From Gammaproteobacteria bacterium (GTDB lineage Bacteria > Pseudomonadota > Gammaproteobacteria > Enterobacterales > Alteromonadaceae): a stretch of 64,000 nt of DNA. Below the pieces are notes generated by a model. That model was not told where the DNA came from, made no database searches, and was given only the letters and a program-made list of their open reading frames with translations. The position numbers and the translations under genes were made by a program. Where the stretch lies: positions 59,883 through 123,882 of the forward strand of contig JAHKAA010000037.1 of the NCBI GenBank assembly GCA_018825965.1, written 5' to 3'. Of this stretch, positions 1 to 8,513 are shown in pieces. The first letter of the stretch is position 1. Each line of letters starts with the position of its first letter.

Positions 1-873
1 CATCACCATCATCACGGCTCTGAGTCTGGCAATATAGCCACAGCTTTTTGGCTGAATTTCTGTTTTACCATTATCGAATTTATCGGCGGCTGGTTAACCA
101 ATAGCGTGGCTATTATGGCTGATGCGATGCACGATTTAGGCGATACACTGGCCATAGCTTTTGCCTGGTTTGCCGCTAAAATTGCAGGCAAAGAAGCCAA
201 TTCTCGTTACAGTTATGGCTACAGACGCTGGTCCTTGTTGAGTGCTTTGGTGAACAGCGTGATTTTAGTGCTGGGCTCCTGCTGGATTTTATATGAAGCC
301 ATACCCCGTTTATGGGAGCCGCAATTACCTCATGCCATGGGCATGATGGGACTGGCTGTTTTGGGCGTACTGGTCAATGGTGCTGCAGTTTTTAAACTAA
401 GAGGTGGTAAAACCCAGAATGAACAAATCCTGACCTGGCATTTGCTGGAAGATGTATTAGGCTGGGTTGCTGTGCTGGTGGGTTCTATTCTGATTTACTT
501 GACCGATTGGGCCTGGATTGACCCGGTTTTAAGTATAGGTTTTACCTGTTTTATTCTGATCAATGTCTGGCGTAATTTACGCCGTACTCTGGCTTTGTTT
601 TTACAGGTTAGTCCGGATCCAAAACTTGCGGCCAAAATTGAACATCAGCTACAAGACCTTCATTTTGTGCAGGATGTGCACCACCTGCATTTATGGTCGC
701 TCGATGGTGAAAAACACGTACTAACAGCACATCTGGTGTTAAAAGCAGAAACAGCGACAGAGCAGTTAAAAACGCATAAAGAACAAATACGGCAGTTGCT
801 CCAGCCTTATCAGCTGGAACATACCACCATAGAGTTTGAGTTTAATCAGGAAGTATGCCGGGATCAGCATTAA
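1..873 (+). CDS. Cation diffusion facilitator (zinc/cation efflux) transporter, 5' end cut off
   Basis: Inner-membrane CDF-family exporter that moves Zn2+ or similar divalent metals out of the cytoplasm against protons. The frame is open from base 1, so the gene starts before the window. A run of five histidines opens the visible part, as in the His-rich N-termini of this family. The first visible transmembrane helices carry the metal-site motif (ADAMHDLGD, starting about residue 40). Further helices follow, then a cytoplasmic C-terminal domain with [11 protein letters not shown]. The 3' end overlaps the convergent yfbR gene by 32 bases. Family call is firm; the metal is inferred. Confidence 0.9.
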   Translation, partial: HHHHHGSESGNIATAFWLNFCFTIIEFIGGWLTNSVAIMADAMHDLGDTLAIAFAWFAAKIAGKEANSRYSYGYRRWSLLSALVNSVILVLGSCWILYEAIPRLWEPQLPHAMGMMGLAVLGVLVNGAAVFKLRGGKTQNEQILTWHLLEDVLGWVAVLVGSILIYLTDWAWIDPVLSIGFTCFILINVWRNLRRTLALFLQVSPDPKLAAKIEHQLQDLHFVQDVHHLHLWSLDGEKHVLTAHLVLKAETATEQLKTHKEQIRQLLQPYQLEHTTIEFEFNQEVCRDQH

Positions 874-1486
874 AGGCGAGGCCATCCTGCAGGCTTATTT
901 CATCCAAAGACAGCGAAAAACTTGGAATAAAGACCTCAAGGAAGTAGTTCACTTCTGGTAAAGCGTAGCCTTCAAGCACGCTTTCCAGCCGCTTTTTCGC
1001 CAGCACAAACTCATGATTACCTGCGGACAGTTCTTCCAGAGTTTTGACATAAGCGCAAAGTGTGTCTGCCGCTTTCACCAGTAGCTTTTCATCGGCTGAA
1101 TACTGCTCTGACAGCAATAAGGACTGATAAAACGGCTGTAATTTCTCCGGCAACATCGACAGCAGCTTCTGCTCGGCAATACGTTCTATCTTTTTGTATT
1201 CCTGTGCAATTTGGGCGTTAAAGTACTTCACAGGTGTAGGTAAATCACCGGTCAGGACTTCACTGGCGTCGTGAAACAACGCCAGTGTCGCCACCCGTTC
1301 TGGTTGTACTTCACCTGCAAATACTTCACGGCGGATCAGCGCCAGCATATGAGCGACCACAGCCACCTGATGGCTGTGTTCGGCGACATTTTCTGTATTG
1401 ACATTACGCATCAAAGGCCATCTGTTAATCAGCTTCATCCGGAACAGATGAGCGAAAAAATGGCTGGTGTTTTTATCGGTAATCAT
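842..1486 (-). CDS. yfbR: 5'-deoxynucleotidase YfbR (HD domain)
   Basis: Metal-dependent cytoplasmic phosphohydrolase that dephosphorylates deoxyribonucleoside 5'-monophosphates in nucleotide salvage. The 214-residue protein matches E. coli YfbR (about 199 residues) almost end to end: [20 protein letters not shown] near the N-terminus, the HD metal site as AEHSHQ and [20 protein letters not shown], and the C-terminal [11 protein letters not shown]. It lies 12 bases after alaA on the same strand, the same pairing as yfbQ-yfbR in E. coli, so the two probably share a transcript. Its last 32 bases overlap the convergent CDF gene. Confidence 0.95.
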   Translation of the reverse strand: MITDKNTSHFFAHLFRMKLINRWPLMRNVNTENVAEHSHQVAVVAHMLALIRREVFAGEVQPERVATLALFHDASEVLTGDLPTPVKYFNAQIAQEYKKIERIAEQKLLSMLPEKLQPFYQSLLLSEQYSADEKLLVKAADTLCAYVKTLEELSAGNHEFVLAKKRLESVLEGYALPEVNYFLEVFIPSFSLSLDEISLQDGLAFNADPGILPD

Positions 1487-1498
1487 TATTGCCTTTTA

Positions 1499-2713
1499 CT
1501 ACTGCTGATAGCCCGGTAAAAACTGCGCTAAGCGGCCAATCGCCATTTCCAGCTGTTCTTTATGGGGTAAAAACACAATGCGGAAATGATCCGGTTCTGG
1601 CCAGTTAAAAGCACGGCCATGCACCAGCAATACTTTATGTTGACGCAAAAAATCCAGCACCAGTAACTCATCGTCTTTAATTTTAAACTTTTTACGATCC
1701 AGTTTAGGAAACAAGTACATAGCGCCTTTAGGTCGTACACAGCTAATGCCATCAATACTGGTCACCAGTTTGTGGGCTAAATCCATCTGGTCGTACAAAC
1801 GCCCGCCAGGTATGATCAGCTCGTTGATGCTCTGATAACCACCTAAGGCCGTTTGCACTGCATGCTGACAAGGCACATTGGCGCAAAGGCGCATAGAGGC
1901 CAGAATATTTAAGCCTTCCACATAGTGTTTGGCTAAATGTTTGGCACCGGATAATAAAATCCAGCCAACTCTAAAACCAGCAATACGGTAGTTTTTTGAT
2001 AAACCACCAAAAGTCAGCATAAATAAGTCATCTGCTAACGAAGCCGTACTCACATGTTCTGCGCCGTCGTACAAAATCTTGTCATAAATTTCATCACTCA
2101 TAACCACCAGCTTATGTTCACGGGCAATAGAGAGCAGCTCCAGCAAAAAAGCTTTGGAGTACACAGCACCAGTGGGGTTATTTGGGTTGATCAGCACCAG
2201 AGCTTTGGTTTTTTTCGTGATTTTTGCACGAATATCAGCTAAATCAGGAAACCAGTCTGATTGCTCATCACAGCGGTAATGCACAGCGTTGCCGCCAGCC
2301 AGATTCACTGCCGCTGTCCAGAGTGGGTAATCGGGGGAGGGGATCAACACCTCATCACCGTTATTCAAAAGTGCCTGCAAGGACATCAGAATAAGCTCTG
2401 ACACGCCATTACCAATGTACACGTCATCTGCATCTGCACCTAAAATGCCACGTTGCTGATAATACTGTGCCACTGCAACCCGGGCTGGATAGATCCCCTG
2501 TGAATCGCTGTAGCCCTGAGCTGTGGGCAGGTTGTGGATCACGTGCTTTAAAATTTCATCCGGCGCTTCAAAACCAAAAGGCGCGGGATTACCAATATTG
2601 AGCTTTAAAATACGCTGACCTTCTTCTTCCATCCGCTTGGCTTCACGTGCCACCGGACCCCGAATGTCATAACAAACCCCATCTAATTTTGTCGAGCGCT
2701 CTATTGGTTTCAT
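1499..2713 (-). CDS. alaA: Glutamate-pyruvate aminotransferase AlaA
   Basis: PLP-dependent class I aminotransferase that makes alanine from pyruvate with glutamate as amino donor. The 404-residue protein has the length of E. coli AlaA (405) and its diagnostic stretches: the start MKPIERSTKLDGVCYDIRGP, LNIGNPAPFGFEAPDE, INPNNPTGAVYS, SDEIYDKILYD, and the Schiff-base lysine in GLSKNYRIAGFR near residue 240. The start agrees with the family. It is first of a likely alaA-yfbR unit. A 118-base repeat element lies about 28 bases upstream of its start codon. Confidence 0.95.
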   Translation of the reverse strand: MKPIERSTKLDGVCYDIRGPVAREAKRMEEEGQRILKLNIGNPAPFGFEAPDEILKHVIHNLPTAQGYSDSQGIYPARVAVAQYYQQRGILGADADDVYIGNGVSELILMSLQALLNNGDEVLIPSPDYPLWTAAVNLAGGNAVHYRCDEQSDWFPDLADIRAKITKKTKALVLINPNNPTGAVYSKAFLLELLSIAREHKLVVMSDEIYDKILYDGAEHVSTASLADDLFMLTFGGLSKNYRIAGFRVGWILLSGAKHLAKHYVEGLNILASMRLCANVPCQHAVQTALGGYQSINELIIPGGRLYDQMDLAHKLVTSIDGISCVRPKGAMYLFPKLDRKKFKIKDDELLVLDFLRQHKVLLVHGRAFNWPEPDHFRIVFLPHKEQLEMAIGRLAQFLPGYQQ

Positions 2714-2740
2714 ACCGCTACCCTTACTACTCCGTTTGCC

Positions 2741-2858
2741 CCGTCGTACTTGAAGCCGCAGCTTTGTTGACTGCGCTCTTCGCCCCAGTCACATAGGACA
2801 ACTATGCTCCTGGGGTCTCAATCACTTGTCGCCGCGCTGCAACTCCAATTACTTAGGG
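2741..2858. repeat. Intergenic repeat element, copy 1 (~118 bp, imperfect terminal inverted repeats)
   Basis: This stretch recurs at 3357-3475 in the same orientation with about ten differences, including a 1-base indel. The left end (CCGTCGTACTTGAAGCCGCA) and the reverse complement of the right end (CCCTAAGTAATTGGAGTTGC) align as imperfect inverted repeats of about 23 bases. The middle has an internal hairpin with CCCCAG/CTGGGG arms. There is no coding potential. It behaves like a non-autonomous MITE-like or palindromic intergenic repeat; the family is not identified. Confidence 0.85.
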
Positions 2859-2955
2859 CCAGTTAGTTATAAATATCTTTGCTTACACCTTTTTACACGC
2901 CCAGACGTCTTTTGCAAGTATGATGGCAAAAAAAAGCGGCAAAATCAGGAGCTTT

Positions 2956-3369
2956 ATGACAAGTCTGCGAACTATCCCTGTTGGCGCTGTGGTGGGCTGC
3001 GAAATTTTTCAGTTTTTTGAGCACACAGGCATTTATATAGGGAAAGGACAAATTGTTGAACTGGCAGGGTCTGGTCTGGTGCGTTCTTTATCCTTTCAGC
3101 GATTTTTAGCCAACCGCTCAGGCGCCGAATTGATTTTCGCCACCACTCCTGCAGGTGAGATTATAGGTTCTGAGATTGCGGCCAACAGGGCTATTGAACA
3201 GATTTACAGTTATCAGCAGTACGATTTACTGAGGAATAACTGTCACCGCTTTACTTACGCTTGTATCAGCGGTGACTCTTTGCCGTTAACCAGTTTTTTT
3301 GATTTAAAAGAAGCGCTTGCGAGGTATTGGCGCTTTACACCCAATTGGCTCTATACCCGTCGTACTTGA
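2956..3369 (+). CDS. LRAT/NlpC-P60-like domain protein
   Basis: Small protein of 137 residues with hallmarks of the lecithin:retinol acyltransferase (LRAT) branch of the NlpC/P60 papain-like fold. A histidine sits in an early strand (FFEHTGIYIGKGQIVEL), and the catalytic cysteine in LRNNCHRFTYAC. Bacterial members are presumed thiol acyltransferases or hydrolases with unknown substrates. I chose the ATG at 2956 because AGGAG lies just before it; a longer frame starts at 2920 but has no ribosome site. There is no signal peptide. Its stop codon and last residues fall inside repeat copy 2, and copy 1 lies just upstream, so the gene is bracketed by repeats. Confidence 0.7.
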   Translation: MTSLRTIPVGAVVGCEIFQFFEHTGIYIGKGQIVELAGSGLVRSLSFQRFLANRSGAELIFATTPAGEIIGSEIAANRAIEQIYSYQQYDLLRNNCHRFTYACISGDSLPLTSFFDLKEALARYWRFTPNWLYTRRT

Positions 3370-3475
3370 AGCCGCAGCTGTGTTGGCTGCGTTCTTCGCC
3401 CCAGTCACATAGGAACAACTATGCTCCAGGGGTCTCTGTCACTTGCCGCCTTGCTGCAACTCCAATTACTTAGGG
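3357..3475. repeat. Intergenic repeat element, copy 2 (~119 bp)
   Basis: Second copy of the element at 2741-2858, same orientation, roughly 91% identical, with the same inverted-repeat ends and internal CCCCAG hairpin. The first 13 bases are in frame with the upstream LRAT-like gene and provide its stop codon (TGA within CGTACTTGAAG). So the element either inserted into the 3' end of that gene or was recruited as its terminus. Confidence 0.85.
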
Positions 3476-3506
3476 TAGATAAAGCGCCTTAAAGCTTTAG
3501 ATCTGG

Positions 3507-4139
3507 TTATTGATTATCGCGCACTTCGATATCGCCCACACCTACATTGGCGTCCAGCTGTTTTTTGCCTTCACCATGCAATTGGCTTGAACTGGTGACC
3601 AGCACCTGATCACGTTCATAGCGACCTTTACCCCCCTTAATCGACGTGTCACCAACACCTGCATCTAATTTTATAGAGTCAAATAAACTGGTGTCGACGT
3701 CAATGTCCACTTCACCTACACCTAAATCAACATTGATATCCGACGTCAGGTCGTCAACTTCAACTGAACCCACACCTAAATTTAACGATACCGCTATATC
3801 GGCTGGCATCATGACTGTCCAGTTTTGATTGACGTCATTGTCATCTTCCAGATCAATTTTGAGTTTCAGTGCAGAGCCATTTTCCTGAACGCTAATCTGT
3901 GCATCTGACAAGTCTTTCCTGCTGCTGAACCAGCCTTCATCAGGCTCTAACTCCACCACTAAACTGATATCGTTATTTTTAGTCACTTTGACCTTGATTT
4001 CCCCCACAGGGACGTCAAGCACCAGCCTGGTAAAGTTTTGTGCATCTATAGTTTTTTCCAGCACTTTGACATCATCAGCTACTGCTGTTGTTGCAGATAA
4101 AGCCATAACCAGAGCAGAAATTAAAGTAAGTTGACGCAT
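3507..4139 (-). CDS. Exported DUF4097-like beta-helix protein
   Basis: A 210-residue protein of unknown function. A Sec signal peptide (MRQLTLISALVMALSATTAVA, likely cut after ADA/VADD) is followed by short beta-strand repeats built on G-V-G: VPVGEIKVKV, LGVGSVEVDD, LGVGEVDIDV, AGVGDTSIKG and VGVGDIEVRD. That pattern is typical of DUF4097 putative-adhesin proteins that form right-handed beta-helices. The product is very acidic and probably periplasmic or surface-attached. A strong ribosome site (AAGGAGAATAAC) precedes the ATG. It is transcribed alone, divergently from the bax-like gene. Function is not assignable. Confidence 0.7.
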   Translation of the reverse strand: MRQLTLISALVMALSATTAVADDVKVLEKTIDAQNFTRLVLDVPVGEIKVKVTKNNDISLVVELEPDEGWFSSRKDLSDAQISVQENGSALKLKIDLEDDNDVNQNWTVMMPADIAVSLNLGVGSVEVDDLTSDINVDLGVGEVDIDVDTSLFDSIKLDAGVGDTSIKGGKGRYERDQVLVTSSSQLHGEGKKQLDANVGVGDIEVRDNQ

Positions 4140-4357
4140 GTTATTCTCCTTTTTTCATAGTTATAGTGGATTATGCATTTTTCTTGCCAAATAAATTATC
4201 GTTTAAAAACAATTGATTAGGTTTTTCCTTTGTGGCTTGTCTAATTATTCAGGCCATTTTGTGGTCGAAACTACCAACAGATCTGGTTAGAATACACAGC
4301 ATTATGGTTTTGCTCACTGAGTGACAGGATCGGATAAAGGCGAAATCAGGGTATCGC

Positions 4358-5218
4358 ATGAAAAAAACAGAATTGAGCTTTTGGTTGTTGTTATGGGCTG
4401 TCGTGCTGTATGCCGCGGCTTACCCATGGCTGAAACCAGCTCCTGTTGAAGACATAGCTTCTTTAGCTGACTGGCAAATGCCATCAAAGTTAGAGGCTCT
4501 GGATGCAGCTGATCAACGCAAGCTGTTAAAACGACTGGCTTATCCTGTGGCTATGCCTGAATTATTGCCAGTGCCCGACTTTGAACAGTACAAAGATGTG
4601 GTGAAAAAGAAAAAAGCGTTTTTTGACTATTTATTGCCTTTTATTGAGCGCGAAAACGCCCGTTTGCTGCATATTCGCCAGCATATTCTGGATGTACAAC
4701 AAAAGCATCAGCAGCAGGAACTTAGTGTTGAAGAATATGCTTTTATCTACAGCCTGTATGACGAATTTAAGCTGGATTACCCCGAGGTTGATGCCGAAGG
4801 CTTTCGTTTGCTGTTAAGCCGGGTGGATGCCATACCAGCAGATTTAGTGCTTATTCAGGCGGCAAAAGAATCAGGTTGGGGCACAAGCCGCTTTGCTCTT
4901 GAAGCTTATAACTTTTTCGGTCAGTGGTGTTTCAGAGCGGGCTGTGGTGTGGTGCCGCAAAAACGCAGTGCAGGTAAATACCATGAGGTAGCGGTATTTC
5001 CTCATGTAGCTGCAGCTATCAACAGTTACTTTTACAATCTCAACACCTTTTATGTGTATGAAGAGTTACGTCAACTCAGAGCAAAACGCCGCGCTGAAGG
5101 CGAAGTAGCCGGCCATCATCTGGTAACAGGGTTGATCCGGTATTCAGAGCGGGGTCAGGATTATGTCAACGAAATCCATACCATGCTCAAAGCCAATACT
5201 AAACATATAGACAGCTAA
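4358..5218 (+). CDS. bax: Bax-type glucosaminidase-domain protein
   Basis: Membrane-anchored exported protein of 286 residues (E. coli Bax about 274). An N-terminal hydrophobic anchor (FWLLLWAVVLYAAAYPWL) is followed by a helical linker and a C-terminal glucosaminidase/lysozyme-like domain. The catalytic glutamate is in AAKESGWGTSRFA, with the downstream YNFFGQWCF and a conserved tyrosine in YSERGQDYV. The family acts on, or binds, the glycan strand of peptidoglycan in the periplasm. The next gene starts 2 bases after its stop, so the two are co-transcribed. The symbol rests on resemblance to E. coli Bax. Confidence 0.85.
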   Translation: MKKTELSFWLLLWAVVLYAAAYPWLKPAPVEDIASLADWQMPSKLEALDAADQRKLLKRLAYPVAMPELLPVPDFEQYKDVVKKKKAFFDYLLPFIERENARLLHIRQHILDVQQKHQQQELSVEEYAFIYSLYDEFKLDYPEVDAEGFRLLLSRVDAIPADLVLIQAAKESGWGTSRFALEAYNFFGQWCFRAGCGVVPQKRSAGKYHEVAVFPHVAAAINSYFYNLNTFYVYEELRQLRAKRRAEGEVAGHHLVTGLIRYSERGQDYVNEIHTMLKANTKHIDS

Positions 5219-5220
5219 TA

Positions 5221-5868
5221 ATGAAACCTTATGTTCTGGCCAGCGCGCTGGTTATTTTTAGTGGTTCAGCTTTAGCTGATACCGTCTTTAATTACGATGG
5301 CTTTTATGCCCGGATGAAAAAAAGTGAAAAGGTGGAGTTCAGTGATATTACACTGGCCTTTATGTTGCAAAAAGCAGGAACCACCGAAGCTTGTGTGGTA
5401 GATAAAGCGCTGATTACCACAGATATTTCAGAAGCACCTTTAACTATCGCCAACAATGGTGAGCTGATTTTACCTTATGATGAATTGCTCAATAGCCGTA
5501 AAGCACTTATTGTACTGAAGCAACCTGAAGGCGCAGAGTCGTGCGATTTGAACTTTAAGTTACGTAGCAAAATGCCGGTGCCACAACAGGTGACTGTTGC
5601 ACAACTGCGTAAGTTACAAATTCAATTTGATCAGCTGCTGGATTCATTGGCTGGTCTTGGTAAATACTGGTTACCTGATGTTTGTGGTTTAACCCTGCAT
5701 TTTTCAACCGACGTCATGGCGCAAAGTACAGATGCAACTGTTCAGCAGCAACTGCTGTGTGAACAAAGTCGTTGTCGCATTCAATTACCAGCCAGTTTGG
5801 CTGACACTGCAAGAGTAGAGTTTTCTAAAGTGCCGGATCACGCCACGCCTTTATTACAGCAACCTTAA
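5221..5868 (+). CDS. Exported DUF2987-like hypothetical protein
   Basis: A 215-residue protein with a signal peptide (MKPYVLASALVIFSGSALA, cleavage before DT), so periplasmic or secreted. The mature part starts with a FNYDGFYARMKKS motif and has paired cysteines (TEACVVD, ESCDLNF, DVCGLTL, LLCEQSRCR) that could form disulfides. The pattern recalls DUF2987 proteins of Shewanella and Vibrio, which have no known function. It sits 2 bases after the bax-like gene and 5 bases before the DTW-domain gene, so it belongs to a three-gene operon. Confidence 0.65.
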   Translation: MKPYVLASALVIFSGSALADTVFNYDGFYARMKKSEKVEFSDITLAFMLQKAGTTEACVVDKALITTDISEAPLTIANNGELILPYDELLNSRKALIVLKQPEGAESCDLNFKLRSKMPVPQQVTVAQLRKLQIQFDQLLDSLAGLGKYWLPDVCGLTLHFSTDVMAQSTDATVQQQLLCEQSRCRIQLPASLADTARVEFSKVPDHATPLLQQP

Positions 5869-5873
5869 ATCAG

Positions 5874-6440
5874 ATGCCGGAGCTGGTACTTTATCTGCTG
5901 ACCCACAGCAGGGAGATGCATAAAACGACCAATACCGGTGCTTTGGTGATCCAGGCTTTAGCCGCTTCTGCGAAGGTAAGGGTTGAATTAATAGAGTGGC
6001 AGCGCAAAGGGCCCAATGCGCTGCTTTTGGACTTATCAGCTCAGCACCAACTTGGCTTAGTGTATCCATTATCACCTGAGCTGATGACAGCAGAAGCGCC
6101 TGTAGCCTGTTATGTGCTGCAACAAGGTCAGTATCATGCCGTAAATACAGCAGGGCTTGAACGTCTGACCTTGCGTCGCTCTGAAGCTATAAAACATTGG
6201 CTGTTGCTGGATGCAACCTGGCAGGAAGCTGCCAAAATGCTCAGGCAAAGCCCGTATCTGCACTCTTGTTATCGGCTTGGCATCAGGCCGGATACACCTT
6301 CCGCCTACAGACTCAGACGCAATCAAAAAGAAGGGGCTTTATGCACTGCTGAAGTGGTGATGGAACTGTTGCTACAAAGCCGTTACTCAGATGAAAAAGA
6401 GCAGCTGAAGCTGCTCTTTGATGAATTTAACAGGCGTTAA
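5874..6440 (+). CDS. DTW-domain protein (tRNA-uridine aminocarboxypropyltransferase family)
   Basis: A 188-residue member of the DTW/TapT family. Known members transfer the 3-amino-3-carboxypropyl group of SAM to uridine (acp3U47 in tRNA, or related rRNA sites). The signature DATW motif is in LLLDATWQEAAKML, followed by YRLRRNQKEGALCTAEVV. TapT proteins usually carry zinc-binding cysteines near the N-terminus. This protein lacks them and starts directly at LVLYLLTHSREMHKTTNTG, so it is a shorter subgroup whose exact substrate is unknown. Last gene of the bax-like operon. Confidence 0.8.
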   Translation: MPELVLYLLTHSREMHKTTNTGALVIQALAASAKVRVELIEWQRKGPNALLLDLSAQHQLGLVYPLSPELMTAEAPVACYVLQQGQYHAVNTAGLERLTLRRSEAIKHWLLLDATWQEAAKMLRQSPYLHSCYRLGIRPDTPSAYRLRRNQKEGALCTAEVVMELLLQSRYSDEKEQLKLLFDEFNRR

Positions 6441-6471
6441 AAGTTTGAGACGTGCGGGGCAAGCCCAGCCC

Positions 6472-7392
6472 CTACGTCAGCTCTACAAATTGCACTGCGG
6501 CAGCTGGTTCGTCTTCATCCTGAATTAAACCTACAGGTACTTTAGGTACATCAGGTTTATCAAAGGCCATATCACCTTCTGCAGGCAAGGGACTGTCTTT
6601 GCTGATGCCGGCAAAATCAAACAGATTCTTGTCAATCATATGAGAGGGCACAATATTCTGCATGGCCTGAAACATGGTTTCGATACGGCCAGGGAAACGT
6701 TTGTCCCAGTCCTGCAGCATTTCTTTAACCACCTGACGCTGTAAACCATCCTGAGAGCCACATAAGTTGCAAGGGATGATGGGGAACTGACGGGCTGTGG
6801 AGTATTTTTCAATGTCTTTTTCGCGGCAATAGGCCAAAGGACGAATGACGATATGTTCGCCGTTGTCACTGATAAGTTTAGCGGGCATAGACTTCATTTT
6901 CCCGCCGTAGAACATATTCAGAAACATAGTTTCAATCATGTCGTCGCGGTGATGGCCTAATGCAATTTTAGTAGCACCTAACTCTTTGGCTGTACGGTAT
7001 AAAATGCCACGACGCAGGCGGGAACATAAAGAACAGGTGGTTTTTCCTTCCGGAATTTTGTCTTTCACTATGGAGTAGGTGTCTTCAGTTACTATCTGAA
7101 AATCTACACCAATACGACTTAAATAATCAGGTAATACATCAGCCGGAAAACCAGGTTGCTTCTGATCCAGATTCACTGCCACTATAGAAAACTGAATAGG
7201 GGCCGATTGTTGCAGATTCAACAGTATGTCCAGCAGAGTGTAGCTGTCTTTGCCACCCGACAAACACACCATCACTTTGTCGCCTTCTTCAATCATATTA
7301 AAGTCGGCAATAGCCTGACCTACGCCACGGCGCAGGCGTTTGTGTAATTTGTTCAGGTTATATTGTGCTTTGGCTTGCTCTGCATGTGACAT
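6472..7392 (-). CDS. ttcA: tRNA 2-thiocytidine(32) synthetase TtcA
   Basis: ATP-dependent enzyme that thiolates cytidine 32 in several tRNAs, working on an iron-sulfur cluster. The 306-residue protein has the PP-loop [11 protein letters not shown] near residue 45 and the two CxxC pairs that hold the cluster ([10 protein letters not shown] and CNLCGSQ), plus [13 protein letters not shown]. The length fits E. coli TtcA (311). The C-terminal tail ([13 protein letters not shown]) is acidic and variable. It follows uspE on the same strand with about 90 bases between; ttcA-uspE-fnr proximity is also seen in other gammaproteobacteria. Confidence 0.96.
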   Translation of the reverse strand: MSHAEQAKAQYNLNKLHKRLRRGVGQAIADFNMIEEGDKVMVCLSGGKDSYTLLDILLNLQQSAPIQFSIVAVNLDQKQPGFPADVLPDYLSRIGVDFQIVTEDTYSIVKDKIPEGKTTCSLCSRLRRGILYRTAKELGATKIALGHHRDDMIETMFLNMFYGGKMKSMPAKLISDNGEHIVIRPLAYCREKDIEKYSTARQFPIIPCNLCGSQDGLQRQVVKEMLQDWDKRFPGRIETMFQAMQNIVPSHMIDKNLFDFAGISKDSPLPAEGDMAFDKPDVPKVPVGLIQDEDEPAAAVQFVELT

Positions 7393-7483
7393 AAAACAAC
7401 GACCCTAAATAAAAATGGCGCGTAGTATAACCAACTACACGCCGCCTTTATAGCCTTAGGTATAACTTTGAAGCTATGGGAAT

Positions 7484-8416
7484 TTAGTGTTTTGCCAGTG
7501 GGCAAACAAAACCAGCAGGTTTGACTGCCAGGACATCACAATCGAGCCTGTCTATCACATGCTCCGCTGTATTGCCGATAATGGCTGCAGATAATCCGGT
7601 GCGGCCTATAGTGCCAATCACCACCATTTCAGCATCCAATTGCTGCGCCATTTTTGGGATCACATCTTCAGGCATACCTTCAAGCACATGAGTTTGAATG
7701 CCGGGCAGTTCAAATTCCAGCGCCAATTTTTGCACTGACTCCAGATGATGGTTTTTCATGGTCTGATTGTATTCCTGAGGATTAAATTCAGGAATTTCAA
7801 TGGCGATGTTCACCGGAGTGCCAGGGAAGGCGTTCACCAACTGAACTTTGCTATTGAGCAAAACGGCCAGTTGTTTGGATTGATGAATAATACGCTGGTT
7901 CAGTGAGCTGTGATGGCTTTGCTCACTGCCCGCATTGACCGCCGCCACTATATTGCCATGCGCTGGCCAGTCATGATCTTTGACCAGCAAGACAGGGCAA
8001 GGGCATTTACGTAAGATATGCCAGTCGGTTGGAGTAAATATCATGGATTTCAGCACATCGTGATCATGAGTGCCTTTAATCACCAGATCGTACTCTTTTT
8101 CTAAAACTGCCTGCACTATGGCTTCAAAAGGTCTGTTGTGCCAGACCACCTGAATATCAATCTTCAGGCCTTGTTCCTGATGCCCGGCTACCAGTTCACT
8201 GATCCAGAGTTCGCGGTCATTGATCACGGCCTGACGCATGGACTCGCGTTCTTCACCGGACAACATGGTGGTCATTTCGTAAGAAAAATCGTAAATGGAT
8301 AAAAAGGCCGTCAGTTGGCAGTCTTGCAGTTTGGCCAGTTCAACGGCCCGGTTCAGCGCTTTTTGTTCCAGCACTGAAGGGTCCAGTACTACCAATACGT
8401 TTGGATATAAGGTCAT
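7484..8416 (-). CDS. uspE: Universal stress protein UspE (tandem Usp domains)
   Basis: Cytoplasmic stress protein of 310 residues made of two Usp (alpha/beta, ATP-binding-like) domains. The first is about 1-150 (YPNVLVVLDPS, VIKGTHDHDVLKS) and the second about 155-305, ending in the G-x2-G-x9-GNTAE type motif (VIGTIGRTGLSAAIIGNTAEHVID). It has the tandem architecture and length of E. coli UspE and, as there, sits immediately downstream of fnr. A possible FNR/CRP-like box (TTGTGCCAGATCAA) lies at 8488-8501 in its promoter region. UspE homologues influence cell aggregation and stress survival. Confidence 0.92.
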   Translation of the reverse strand: MTLYPNVLVVLDPSVLEQKALNRAVELAKLQDCQLTAFLSIYDFSYEMTTMLSGEERESMRQAVINDRELWISELVAGHQEQGLKIDIQVVWHNRPFEAIVQAVLEKEYDLVIKGTHDHDVLKSMIFTPTDWHILRKCPCPVLLVKDHDWPAHGNIVAAVNAGSEQSHHSSLNQRIIHQSKQLAVLLNSKVQLVNAFPGTPVNIAIEIPEFNPQEYNQTMKNHHLESVQKLALEFELPGIQTHVLEGMPEDVIPKMAQQLDAEMVVIGTIGRTGLSAAIIGNTAEHVIDRLDCDVLAVKPAGFVCPLAKH

Positions 8417-8487
8417 ATCTTGCTCCTGCTAAGCTAAGGCTTACCCTGTAAGTGTAGCCAAGGTAGCGAAGGTAGGCTGATAATTCC

Positions 8488-8501
8488 TTGTGCCAGATCA
8501 A
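8488..8501 (-). promoter_or_regulatory. Possible FNR/CRP-like box upstream of uspE
   Basis: TTGTGCCAGATCAA matches 8 of 10 defined positions of the FNR consensus TTGAT-N4-ATCAA, one arm being perfect. It lies about 70 bases before the uspE start and next to the fnr gene. One mismatched arm makes this tentative. Confidence 0.3.
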
Positions 8502-8513
8502 TGATTTGTATGA

